Shown: positions 35,422 through 43,277 of the stretch, in pieces
How the letters are laid out: every line of letters begins with the position of its first letter
Position numbering within the stretch: position 1 is the stretch's first letter
Assembly: GCA_964406375.1 (NCBI GenBank)
Contig: CAYORM010000005.1
Coordinates: 21,102 to 85,101 of the forward strand
Length of the DNA: 64,000 nt
Source of the DNA: CAYORM01 sp964406375
Lineage (GTDB): Bacteria; Pseudomonadota; Alphaproteobacteria; DSM-16000; Inquilinaceae
Reading direction: 5' to 3'
Made by a program: the position numbers and the translations under genes
The notes under the pieces: generated by a model
Told to the model about the DNA's origin: nothing
The model's database searches: none
The model's input: the letters and a program-made list of their open reading frames with translations, nothing else

Positions 35422-36306
35422 ATGGCACAGTTCGACGACCCGGAAACCCGTAGGGCCAATCTGCGCTTCATCCGCGCGGCGATGGCGATGCCGATGCTCA
35501 CGCGTGCGCGGGAGCGTGAGCTCGCACGGCGGTGGCGCGAGGCGCGCGACGAGGCGGCGCTGCACGCGCTGACCCGTGCGCATGCCCGCCTCGTGATCGC
35601 GATCGCGGTGCGCTACCGGCATTACGGCCTCGCCTTCGGCGACCTCGTCCAGGAGGGCGGCGTCGGGCTGATGCAGGCGGCCGAGCGCTTCGAGCACACG
35701 CGCGAGGTCCGCTTCTCCACCTACGCCACCTGGTGGATCCGCTCGGCGATCCAGGATTACGTGCTGCGCAACTGGTCGATCGTGCGCACCGGCACGACGG
35801 CGGCCCAGAAAGCGCTGTTCTTCAGCTTCCGGCGGCTTCGGGCACGCATCGAGCAGGCGGGCATACCGCTCGACGATGCGGGCCGGCAGCACATTGCGGA
35901 CACGCTCGCCGTACCGCTCGCCGATGTCGTCACCATGGAACGCCGGCTGTCCGGCAGCGACCGGTCGCTCAACGCTCCGATCGGCGAAGAGGCGGATGAG
36001 TGGCAGGACCTCTTGCCGGACACCCGTCCCTCCCCCGAGAGCGTGGTGATCGGCATGCGTGACGCCGAGACGCGGTCGCGCTGGCTCGCCGAAGCGCTCG
36101 GCGCCCTGTCGCCGCGCGAGCGCACGATCATCCACCGGCGGCGGCTGGCCGAGGACGGCAGCGGTGCGACCCTCGAGGAGCTCGGCCGGCAGCTCGGCGT
36201 CAGCAAGGAGCGGGTGCGGCAGATCGAGACGCGCGCGCTGACCAAGCTGCGGACCAGCATGATGCGCCATGTCGAGGCCGCCGAAGACCTGATCGCGCCG
36301 CCCTAA
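35422..36306 (+). CDS. rpoH: RNA polymerase sigma factor RpoH (sigma-32)
   Basis: The 294-residue protein has region 2 (ARLVIAIAVRYRHYGL, FGDLVQEGGVGLMQAAERF, FSTYATWWIRSAIQDYVLRN), the RpoH-specific box QKALFFSFRRLRARI, region 3, and region 4 (LGVSKERVRQIETRALTKLR), matching the heat-shock sigma factor. It directs transcription of chaperone and protease genes. Alphaproteobacteria often have two or more RpoH paralogues; the wording RpoH or RpoH2 cannot be decided here. A 7-residue spacer in the family box is intact. It ends just before the convergent M48 protease gene. htpG in this window is a likely target. Confidence 0.95.
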   Translation: MAQFDDPETRRANLRFIRAAMAMPMLTRARERELARRWREARDEAALHALTRAHARLVIAIAVRYRHYGLAFGDLVQEGGVGLMQAAERFEHTREVRFSTYATWWIRSAIQDYVLRNWSIVRTGTTAAQKALFFSFRRLRARIEQAGIPLDDAGRQHIADTLAVPLADVVTMERRLSGSDRSLNAPIGEEADEWQDLLPDTRPSPESVVIGMRDAETRSRWLAEALGALSPRERTIIHRRRLAEDGSGATLEELGRQLGVSKERVRQIETRALTKLRTSMMRHVEAAEDLIAPP

Positions 36307-36333
36307 GGGCACGCGGGTTGAGGGTAGGCGGGC

Positions 36334-37659
36334 TCACGTCACGATCTTGGCGCGCGCGCCCGGTACCGGCGGCCGGTCCGCCGTGAAGCCGTTGAGCAGC
36401 CGCACCCGCTCCGGCTGGCCGAGATCGGGTGGCATCAGCGCCGCCAGCCCCGAGACCGGATCACCGGCCGGCGCCGCCACGATGGCGATCCGCCGCGGCG
36501 CGGCGAGCGCCAGCTCCGCCGCTGAAGGCGGTCCGACCGTCTCGAGCGCCGCCTGCATGACCGGCATCAGCCCAGAACCGGCCCGGCAGGCCAGGGCGAA
36601 CCGGTCGCGACGCTCCGGCGTCGTCTCGATGACCGCCAGCTGCGCCTCCCAGTTGCCGTTTGCGCCGCGCAGCGCCGTGGTCGCGACCGCCGCTGGGAAA
36701 CCGCCGACGGTGACGCGTTGCGCCGCGGTGATGCCGAGCCGCGGCCCCCACAGCCGCGACAGATGGATCTCGGCCGAGGGGGCCCCGGGCTGGGTGATCG
36801 CGTCATGGGCGATCGCCGCTTCGCCCGGACCGAGGGCGACGGTGCCGAGCCGGTTCGGCATCAGCGGCCAGCCGGCCGGCGCCTGCCAGCGGACAGGCCC
36901 CACCGAATCGATCACCAGACGGCCGCGCAGCGCCGGCCGACCCACCGCCTCGCCCCAGCGCAGCCCGTCGATCGCATCGAGATGCCGGTCGCGCTCACGC
37001 GTGCCGCCGGAGGCGCCTGGCAGCCGTGCCAGCCGCTCTTCCGTCCCCGGATGGCGGGGATCCGCAGCCGGCAGGCCGTCCATCGCCGCCATGCCGGCGA
37101 CCGCCACCACCATTTCGGCCAACGCCCCCGGATCCCAGCCCACCCGTCGCAGAAGCTCGAGCGCCATCGCGTCGGCCTCGAGTTCCTGCTGGCGGGTGAA
37201 AGCCAGCGCCGCGGCATCCGCCGGGACGCCGACGATGGCGGCGAGCTCATCGGTGATGCCCAACCTTGCGGCGCGCGCCGCCGCATGCCGGGCGATCACA
37301 TGCGCCATCTCATGCGCCAGGACGGCGGCGAGACCGGCGCTGTCGGCCGCCAGCGCGACGAGACCACGGGCGATGAAAAGCCGGCCGTCAGGCAGCGCGA
37401 GCGCGTTGAAGGCCGGCGAATCGAGAATAGTCGCCGAGAACGTGCCGCCGCCGGCCGCCGCGGCCAGCCCGTCGAGCACGGTCGCGACGTGGGTGGCGAT
37501 GCGGGCATCGGCAAGCACCCCGCCATGTTCGGCGATGATCCGCCGCGCCTCGACGTCGAGCGCGTCCTGTGCCCGCGCGGCCCCCGTGACAAGTGACGTC
37601 ACCGACAGGCCCAGCACTGCCCCCAGGAGTGTCCGGCGGTGGAGACAGGGGCCGGCCAT
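36334..37659 (-). CDS. M48 family zinc metalloprotease (BepA-like, periplasmic)
   Basis: The 441-residue protein has a signal segment (RRTLLGAVLGLSVTSLVTG) and an HEMAHVIARHAAAR zinc-binding motif (HExxH) with the third ligand Glu in ELEADAMALELL. Like BepA/Loi-type proteases it should act in the periplasm on outer-membrane or misfolded proteins. The C-terminal half (after residue 220) contains PAMAL-like segments but no TPR repeats are evident. It begins four bases after the stop codon of the nuclease-like gene and converges with rpoH, with a short gap. Confidence 0.88.
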   Translation of the reverse strand: MAGPCLHRRTLLGAVLGLSVTSLVTGAARAQDALDVEARRIIAEHGGVLADARIATHVATVLDGLAAAAGGGTFSATILDSPAFNALALPDGRLFIARGLVALAADSAGLAAVLAHEMAHVIARHAAARAARLGITDELAAIVGVPADAAALAFTRQQELEADAMALELLRRVGWDPGALAEMVVAVAGMAAMDGLPAADPRHPGTEERLARLPGASGGTRERDRHLDAIDGLRWGEAVGRPALRGRLVIDSVGPVRWQAPAGWPLMPNRLGTVALGPGEAAIAHDAITQPGAPSAEIHLSRLWGPRLGITAAQRVTVGGFPAAVATTALRGANGNWEAQLAVIETTPERRDRFALACRAGSGLMPVMQAALETVGPPSAAELALAAPRRIAIVAAPAGDPVSGLAALMPPDLGQPERVRLLNGFTADRPPVPGARAKIVT

Positions 37660-37663
37660 GCGC

Positions 37664-38581
37664 TCAGCGGCCGCCAGGGCCGAGCAGCTCGATCTGCTCC
37701 GGCACCACGAGATCCATCGCCGGCCCGTCCCGCCAGGTCAGCCACCCGCGCAACCTGACCCGCCGCCCCTCGAGGCGGGAGAGATCGACCTCGCCCTGTT
37801 CGTTCTCGAAGGCCTCCCGGTCCTCCGGCTGGATGGTGGCGGTGAAATCGGTGGCCCAGTCCGCGCCGAAATTCAGGAAGACCCGACCGGCCGCCCGCCC
37901 CACCGCCAGCACCGTCCCCTCGACGAGCTGGAAGCCGTCGAGATCGGCGTCCGACAGCCGGTCCGCCCGGCGCACCGCGTAGAAGGGATCGGCCCAGATG
38001 CCGCGACGCGCCGCCCGCGCCGCGGCCTCGAGCGACAGGAGCACGGCCAGACCGCCGCGATTATCCGCGAAATTGGCATAGGCGCGGGCGAAGCCGGCCG
38101 CGACCATCGCGCCCTGGATCCAGACACCGTCCTCGCTGCGGACGAGATGGGCGAGCCGCCGCCCGTGGCGGTCGATCGGTGCGCCGCCATAGGCGAGCCC
38201 GACCGCGCGGCCCAGCGCCAGTGCCTCGAGCCGCGCCGCCGCCTCCTCCGACAGCGGCCAGGGAACGAAGCCGCGGCGGCCGAGCGCGCGCTTGGGGGCC
38301 TGGATGCCGACCAGCCGGACCTGGGTGCCGTCGGCGAGATCGACCGTGTCGCCGTCGATCACCGCGGCCACCCGGTCCTCACCCTCGATCAGCAGCCCGT
38401 CGGGCAGCCGGGGCAACCCCTGGCCACCCGCAAGCGGCGCGCCGTCGCCCGCCGCCTCGGCCGGCCCCTCGGCCTGCACCGCGTCATCGGCCGCCATCGC
38501 GTCCCTCCTGAACAGTGGCCGTGCCGGCCAGAGCAGGCCGGCGGCGGACATCAGCAGCAAACCCGCATCCCTGCGGCGCAT
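37664..38581 (-). CDS. Thermonuclease-family protein with altered active site
   Basis: The 305-residue protein has a signal peptide (AGLLLMSAAGLLWPA) and a Staphylococcal nuclease-like domain, IDGDTVDL at residues 75-82 and VRLVGIQAPK at 88-97, then DRHGRRLAHL. In classic SNases the metal- and base-residues are Asp21, Asp40 and Glu43 (RLVGIDAPE). Here the first Asp is kept (Asp78) and Arg89 aligns with Arg35, but position 94 is Gln and 97 is Lys, so the Asp40 and Glu43 equivalents are lost. It may bind nucleic acid or act non-enzymatically. A C-terminal OB-like part (SRLEGRRVRLRGW) follows. It probably forms an operon with the M48 protease. Confidence 0.85.
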   Translation of the reverse strand: MRRRDAGLLLMSAAGLLWPARPLFRRDAMAADDAVQAEGPAEAAGDGAPLAGGQGLPRLPDGLLIEGEDRVAAVIDGDTVDLADGTQVRLVGIQAPKRALGRRGFVPWPLSEEAAARLEALALGRAVGLAYGGAPIDRHGRRLAHLVRSEDGVWIQGAMVAAGFARAYANFADNRGGLAVLLSLEAAARAARRGIWADPFYAVRRADRLSDADLDGFQLVEGTVLAVGRAAGRVFLNFGADWATDFTATIQPEDREAFENEQGEVDLSRLEGRRVRLRGWLTWRDGPAMDLVVPEQIELLGPGGR

Positions 38582-38886
38582 GACGGCCCTCCCGCCCGGC
38601 GCGACCGCCGCGGCCGGCCCACGCGTCCCATCGACGGCGTCCGGGCACGGGGCGCCGCGTCACCGATGCGAAAGCGGCTTCGCGCACGCCGGACGACCGC
38701 CTAGGATGCCCCGACCGGGGTCCACGGCGGCCATTCGTGCCACCGCGGACGGGCGGCCTCCGCTCGCCTCCCTTTAGCATCGCCGAGCCGGCTTCGCACG
38801 CCCTCCCCCTCCCGATGAAGCGCGATCCCCGCCCGAAACCCTTCCGCCACGCCGCCTCGGCCGCACGAACCCGACCCCAGGAAGCC
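38582..38886. other. Intergenic gap with no clear feature
   Basis: This 305-base region separates the divergent nuclease-like and iminopeptidase genes. It contains no gene with family character and no promoter or terminator I can place with confidence. Upstream Met codons in the iminopeptidase frame (for example at 38815) lack ribosome binding sites. Confidence 0.5.
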
Positions 38887-39825
38887 ATGTACCCGCCCAT
38901 CGAACCCTTCGCGAGCGGCTCCCTCGCCGTCGACGACCTGCACCGCCTCTATTGGGAGGAGAGCGGCCGGCCCGACGGCGTGCCGGTCGTCTTTTTGCAT
39001 GGCGGCCCCGGCGCCGGCGCCTCACCCGTACATCGCCGCTTCTTCGATCCCGCCTTCTATCGGATCGTGATCTTCGACCAGCGCGGCGCCGGCCGGTCGC
39101 GACCGCTCGGCGAGGCGCGACAGAACACCACCGCGCTCCTGGTCGAGGACATCGAGGCGATGCGGCGGCGGGCCGGGGTGGAACGCTGGCACGTCTTCGG
39201 CGGCTCCTGGGGGTCGACGCTGGCACTGGCCTATGCCCAGACCCATCCGGACCGGTGCCTGTCACTGACCCTGCGCGGGATCTTCCTGATGCAGCCGCGC
39301 GAGATCGACTGGTTCCTCGACGGGATGCGGCACATCTTTCCCGAGGCGCATCGTGATTTCATCGGCTTCCTGCCGGAAGCGGAACGGGCGACGCCGCTCG
39401 AATCCTATCACCGGCGGCTGTTCGACCCCGATCCTGCGGTGCACATGCCCGCCTGCCGCGCCTGGAGCGTCTACGAGGCGGTGTGCACGACGCTGCTGCC
39501 CAATCCGGACATCGTCGGCGCCGCGGCCGAGGACGATCACGCGCTGGGGCTGGCGCGGCTCGAGGCGCATTATTTCATGCACAACCGCTTCGATCCGCCC
39601 GACCTGCTGCTGCGGCGGGTGGACCGGCTGCGCGACATCCCCGCGACGATTGTTCAGGGGCGCTATGACATCGTCTGCCCGATCGAGACGGCCGACGCGC
39701 TGGCCCGGGCCTGGCCGGAGGCGCGCTACGTGGTGGTGCCCGATGCCGGGCATTCGGCGATGGAGCCGGGTATCCGAGCGGCGCTGGTCGAAGCGATGGA
39801 GCGGATGAAGGCCGTCACCGGCTGA
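38887..39825 (+). CDS. pip: Proline iminopeptidase (alpha/beta hydrolase)
   Basis: The 312-residue enzyme removes N-terminal proline from peptides. It shows the oxyanion-hole motif FLHGGPGAGAS, DQRGAGRSRP, the nucleophile Ser in FGGSWGSTLALAYA, the acid Asp in GRYDIVCP and the base His in DAGHSAMEPG, and belongs to peptidase family S33. The ATG at 38887 has AGGAAG before it. No signal peptide, so it is cytoplasmic. Its 3' end faces rpmJ. Confidence 0.95.
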   Translation: MYPPIEPFASGSLAVDDLHRLYWEESGRPDGVPVVFLHGGPGAGASPVHRRFFDPAFYRIVIFDQRGAGRSRPLGEARQNTTALLVEDIEAMRRRAGVERWHVFGGSWGSTLALAYAQTHPDRCLSLTLRGIFLMQPREIDWFLDGMRHIFPEAHRDFIGFLPEAERATPLESYHRRLFDPDPAVHMPACRAWSVYEAVCTTLLPNPDIVGAAAEDDHALGLARLEAHYFMHNRFDPPDLLLRRVDRLRDIPATIVQGRYDIVCPIETADALARAWPEARYVVVPDAGHSAMEPGIRAALVEAMERMKAVTG

Positions 39826-39884
39826 CGCGATGCGGGCACGCCGAAAGGCCGGCCCCTTCGCCCGGATCGGACGTCCAGCAGAAC

Positions 39885-39906
39885 GGCGGCAGGAGATCCT
39901 GCCGCC
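39885..39906. terminator. Perfect hairpin between pip and rpmJ
   Basis: GGCGGCAGGA (39885-39894) and TCCTGCCGCC (39897-39906) form a perfect 10-base stem with a GA loop, located eight bases after the rpmJ stop codon. On the minus strand GTTCT follows, so it likely terminates rpmJ; it may also serve pip. Confidence 0.6.
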
Positions 39907-39914
39907 CGCGCGGC

Positions 39915-40040
39915 TCAGCCCTGGCGGGCCTTGAAGCGCGGATTCTCCTTGTTGATCACATAGACCCGACCCTTGCGCCGGATCACGCGGCAGGCGCGAT
40001 GGCGGGACTTGAGGGTCTTGAGCGAGTTTGCGACTTTCAT
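39915..40040 (-). CDS. rpmJ: 50S ribosomal protein L36 (bL36)
   Basis: The 41-residue protein begins MKVANSLKTLKSRHRACRVI and ends with INKENPRFKARQG, the highly basic sequence of bacterial L36; the alphaproteobacterial type retains only part of the zinc site (no CxxC pair), consistent with a zinc-independent variant. It is alone, with its own promoter (40115-40142) and terminator (39885-39906), as in related genomes. The ATG at 40040 follows GGTGAG. Confidence 0.97.
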   Translation of the reverse strand: MKVANSLKTLKSRHRACRVIRRKGRVYVINKENPRFKARQG

Positions 40041-40114
40041 GGTCTCACCCATTGCGGCTGATGCGGCGCCGCCTCGGGCATGCCCCGCGGGCCGGATTCC
40101 GGAAAGAGGCGTCG

Positions 40115-40142
40115 ATCTAAGGCGTCGACGCCGCGAAGTCAA
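40115..40142 (-). promoter_or_regulatory. Sigma-70-type promoter for rpmJ
   Basis: On the minus strand TTGACT (40142-40137) and TTAGAT (40120-40115) are separated by 16 bases, a strong housekeeping promoter. The transcript would start near 40108, giving a leader of about 68 bases before the rpmJ start codon. Confidence 0.65.
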
Positions 40143-40307
40143 CGGCCGGGCATCAGCCGGCGGAAGTCAGCAGGGCAGGACCAGCGGACGGGGGAGCAGC
40201 GGGCCGGATGGACCGATCGCTCGTAACGGTCCGCGCGCCACGGACGAAGAGACACCCGGACGGCGCGATGGCGCCATCCGGCGAGACCACAGCGAGAGGA
40301 GCGAGGC

Positions 40308-40799
40308 ATGCGATCGGCATGGTGGACGAGAGGGCTGGTCGGCGCAGTGGCGCTGTTGGGGGCCGCTTGGGCCGCACCGGCTGTGGCACAGGACGGCGCC
40401 GAGGCCGCCCCGACAACCCCCGAGGCCGCCTATGAGGCCCGCGTCGCCGCGATGAAGACCTTCGGCAGCGGCATGCGGACCGTCGGTCAGTTCCTGCGCA
40501 ACGGCACCGGCACGATCGAGGAGGTGGCGGAGGCGACGGGAGCGATGGTGGCATCGGCCTCCGATCTCGACGCGGTTCTCGCCCTCTTCCCCGAGGGCAG
40601 CGCCATCGGCGACAGCGAGGCGAAGCCCGAGATCTGGGCCAATCACGAGGATTTCCAGGCCAAGGCGCTGCATCTGGTCGAGGCCGTCGCGGCGCTCGAC
40701 GCGGCGGCCCGCTCCGGCGACGTCGATGCATTGGCGGCGGCGGCGCAGGCGACGGGTGCGAGCTGCGGCGGCTGTCACGAGCTGTACCGCGCCGACTGA
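40308..40799 (+). CDS. Cytochrome c' (class II cytochrome c)
   Basis: The 163-residue protein has a signal peptide (LVGAVALLGAAWAAPAVAQ) and a four-helix design with its only heme-binding motif at the C-terminus, CGGCH, as in cytochromes c' (helices around EAAYEARVAAMKTFGSGMRT and the GNHEDFQAKALH-like segment WANHEDFQAKALHLVEA). Cytochromes c' bind NO and CO and may store or scavenge NO; electron-transfer partners are unknown. It converges with the diheme cytochrome gene with a strong hairpin between, so they are separate units. Confidence 0.9.
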   Translation: MRSAWWTRGLVGAVALLGAAWAAPAVAQDGAEAAPTTPEAAYEARVAAMKTFGSGMRTVGQFLRNGTGTIEEVAEATGAMVASASDLDAVLALFPEGSAIGDSEAKPEIWANHEDFQAKALHLVEAVAALDAAARSGDVDALAAAAQATGASCGGCHELYRAD

Positions 40800-40829
40800 A
40801 GACCCGGCGCTGGCAACGCCACGGTCTTC
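40798..40829. terminator. Hairpin overlapping the cytochrome c' stop codon
   Basis: GAAGACC (40798-40804) and GGTCTTC (40823-40829) form the outer stem and GGCG/CGCC the inner stem around a seven-base loop; the left arm covers the end of the cytochrome c' stop codon. It lies just before the convergent diheme cytochrome stop codon and probably terminates both. Confidence 0.55.
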
Positions 40830-40833
40830 GGGC

Positions 40834-41796
40834 TCAGGAGCCGGGGCGCGGCGGCAGCGACAGGAGATAGCTGCCGATCGCGCGCCGGTCCTCCGTCGTC
40901 AGGACGGATGTCGACCGCCGGATCACCTCGGCCATCGCGCCGCCGGCATAATCCCCGTCGGGCAGCATGCCGTCGGCGAGGAACCATTCGATGTCATCAA
41001 CCGTCCAGCCCTCGATCCCGTCGGGATGCGGCGTGATGTTCGGAACGGCTCCACCGCCTTCCGGTGCCTCGGGATTGCCGGCGAAGGCGCGGCTCTGGTC
41101 GAGCCCGCCCATCCAGTCGCGCGGCGTGTGGCATTCGCCGCAATGCGCGAGCACCTCCACGAGATAGGCGCCGCGATACCAGTCGGGCGCAGCGCCCAGC
41201 GGCGCTGCGGGCGGCCCCTCGCGGAAATGCAGCGCGCGCCAGACCGGCAGCAGGGCGCGCCAGCCGAACGGTGCCGGCAGCTCATGGGGCGTATTGGCGC
41301 GCTCGACCGGCGCGACGCTCTGCAGATAGGCCCAGAGATCGGCGATGTCCCGTTCGGTCATCCCGCTATAGGCGGTGTAGGGGAAGGCCGGAAAATAGGG
41401 TGTGCCCGACGGTGACCGTCCCTCGCGAAGCGCCCGGCGGAAATCGGCAAAGGACCAGCCGCCGATGCCGGTCGCGGGGTCGGGCGTGATGTTCGGCGTG
41501 AAGAAGGTGCCGAACGGCGTCTCGAGCGCCCGGCCGCCGGCCAGCGCCACCGGCTGCGCCCCGCCTTCCGCCGGCGCGGTGTGACAGCCGACGCAGCCCG
41601 CAGCCGCGAGGACATAGGCACCGCGTTCCACCGCAGCGGCATCCGCCGGGTCGGGCTCGGCCAGCACAGGAGCGGGGAATGCGAGCGGGGCCGCGCCGCG
41701 CAGCCCGCCGCCGAACCCGATCGTCGCGAGGGCAAGGCCGGCGATGACGCCGATGACGAGCAGCAGGACGGTCAGAAGGACGGGATGTCTGCGCAT
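40834..41796 (-). CDS. Diheme c-type cytochrome (alcohol/sugar dehydrogenase cytochrome-subunit type)
   Basis: The 320-residue protein has an N-terminal membrane anchor (LLTVLLLVIGVIAGLALATI) and two heme motifs, CVGCH and CGECH, with the pattern TPNITPDPATGIGGWSFADFRRALREG and NITPHPDGIEGWTVDDIEWFLADGM after each. This arrangement is that of cytochromes c from membrane-bound alcohol, aldehyde, gluconate or sorbose dehydrogenases; no dehydrogenase is adjacent. It faces the periplasm. It is alone in its transcription unit. Confidence 0.88.
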   Translation of the reverse strand: MRRHPVLLTVLLLVIGVIAGLALATIGFGGGLRGAAPLAFPAPVLAEPDPADAAAVERGAYVLAAAGCVGCHTAPAEGGAQPVALAGGRALETPFGTFFTPNITPDPATGIGGWSFADFRRALREGRSPSGTPYFPAFPYTAYSGMTERDIADLWAYLQSVAPVERANTPHELPAPFGWRALLPVWRALHFREGPPAAPLGAAPDWYRGAYLVEVLAHCGECHTPRDWMGGLDQSRAFAGNPEAPEGGGAVPNITPHPDGIEGWTVDDIEWFLADGMLPDGDYAGGAMAEVIRRSTSVLTTEDRRAIGSYLLSLPPRPGS

Positions 41797-41844
41797 CTGC
41801 CTCTCGCTGGGTTGGCGGGCCCGCGGCAGGATGCCGGGGGCGCC

Positions 41845-43173
41845 TCAGACGGATCCGCCATCGCCCTCCACCATACCCGCATCCTCCTCCACCATCCCAT
41901 CGCCGAAGGGCCCCTCGGCGGCGATATCCTCGTCCGGCCCGACCGAGCGCTCCGCCGGCGGCGCCCCGCGCGCATCCACCACCCGGTCGAGTCCGGCGAA
42001 CCGCCGGATGCGGTCGAGCTCGCGATCGAGGGCCGCGCGCCGGGCAACACCCGGCTTGGTCCCCTTCTCCCACCACAGCCCGGCGAGCACGAGCGCACCC
42101 TCCGCGCGGGCCGCACGGATGTCGATGCGCCCGACCATGCGGTCGCCTTCGAGGATCGGGAAGACGTAATAGCCGTAGACCCGCCGCGCCGCCGGCGTGA
42201 ACGCTTCGAAGCGGTAGTCGAAGCCGAACAGCCGGCGCGCCCGCCGCCGGTCGCGGACCACCGGATCGAAGGGTGACAGAAGCCGCAACCCCGCCGACGG
42301 CGCGGGTGTCGCCGCGAGCCGCGCCTCGATATCCGCGACCGCCACGGCGCGGATGCGCGGCATCTCCGGCTCGGCCGCGGCGACCGTCACCGGCACCAGC
42401 GTGTCCGGCCCCTGCCGGGCGATCCAGTCGCGCGCCTCGGCGACCGACACCAGATCCCAGAAGGCGGCGAGTTCGCCCGCGGTCGCCACGCACAGCCGGT
42501 CGAGGGCCGAGCGGCATGCCCAGTCGATGATCTCGGCCTCGTCCGGTGTCGCGGCTCGGGCCTCTGCCGGTACCACCCGCTCGGTCAGATCGTAGATCTT
42601 CTGGAACCCCTCGCGGCCGGCGATCGCGACCTCGCCGGTCCGCCACAGGAATTCGAGCGCCATCTTCGACGGCGTCCAGTCCCACCAGCCGGCCGACCGA
42701 CCGTTGCGCTCGCCGTCGAAATCGCGCGCCATCAGCCGGCCCTCGGCCGCCAGCCGCGCGCGCACCCGCTCCAGGGCCCGGTCGAAATCCCCCGCACGCT
42801 CGCGCCACCAGCGGCTCTGTGCAAAGCGTTGCCGCTCGCGTGCGAAGCGGCGGCGCCAATAGGGGAAAAAGCGCGTCGGAATTACCGCCGCATCATGCGT
42901 CCAATTCTCGAACAGCGTCCTGTCGCGTTCGACCAGCCGGGTGAGCAGCGGCTGGCGATAGCCATGGCTGCGGCTCGATAGGATCATGTGATGGGCGCGC
43001 TCCACCGTCTGCACGCTGTCGACCTGAACGAAACCCATCCGCTCGACGAGAGACAGGCAGGCAGCGGCATCCATGCGGCGCCGCGGCGGATCACCCAGCC
43101 CCTGGGCGAAGAGGAGGAGACGCCGCGCATCGCGCGCGGCGAGGGACAACGGGGTGCGATCGGCGGCGCTCAT
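41845..43173 (-). CDS. YcaQ-like DNA glycosylase (HTH_42 / AlkX-AlkZ family)
   Basis: The 442-residue winged-helix protein is of COG3214. E. coli YcaQ (AlkX) unhooks interstrand cross-links and N-mustard adducts; its QxD catalytic motif is kept here as Gln50-Val-Asp52 in FVQVDSVQTVERAHHMI. Also typical are RDRTLFENWTHDAAVIP and WWDWTPSKMALEFLW. The C-terminus has an acidic tail (EDIAAEGPFGDGMVEE). The ATG at 43173 gives the usual N-terminus; no good ribosome binding site is visible. It diverges from the CpdB-like gene with 104 bases between. Confidence 0.88.
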   Translation of the reverse strand: MSAADRTPLSLAARDARRLLLFAQGLGDPPRRRMDAAACLSLVERMGFVQVDSVQTVERAHHMILSSRSHGYRQPLLTRLVERDRTLFENWTHDAAVIPTRFFPYWRRRFARERQRFAQSRWWRERAGDFDRALERVRARLAAEGRLMARDFDGERNGRSAGWWDWTPSKMALEFLWRTGEVAIAGREGFQKIYDLTERVVPAEARAATPDEAEIIDWACRSALDRLCVATAGELAAFWDLVSVAEARDWIARQGPDTLVPVTVAAAEPEMPRIRAVAVADIEARLAATPAPSAGLRLLSPFDPVVRDRRRARRLFGFDYRFEAFTPAARRVYGYYVFPILEGDRMVGRIDIRAARAEGALVLAGLWWEKGTKPGVARRAALDRELDRIRRFAGLDRVVDARGAPPAERSVGPDEDIAAEGPFGDGMVEEDAGMVEGDGGSV

Positions 43174-43277
43174 GAACGGAAAGGGAACATGCCCGACCCG
43201 CCGAGGCAAGGGCGCAGGTGGAATCGCGGAGATGATGCGGTAGTCTGGGTGTGCGGCCCTCCCGACCCCGAGATGCC

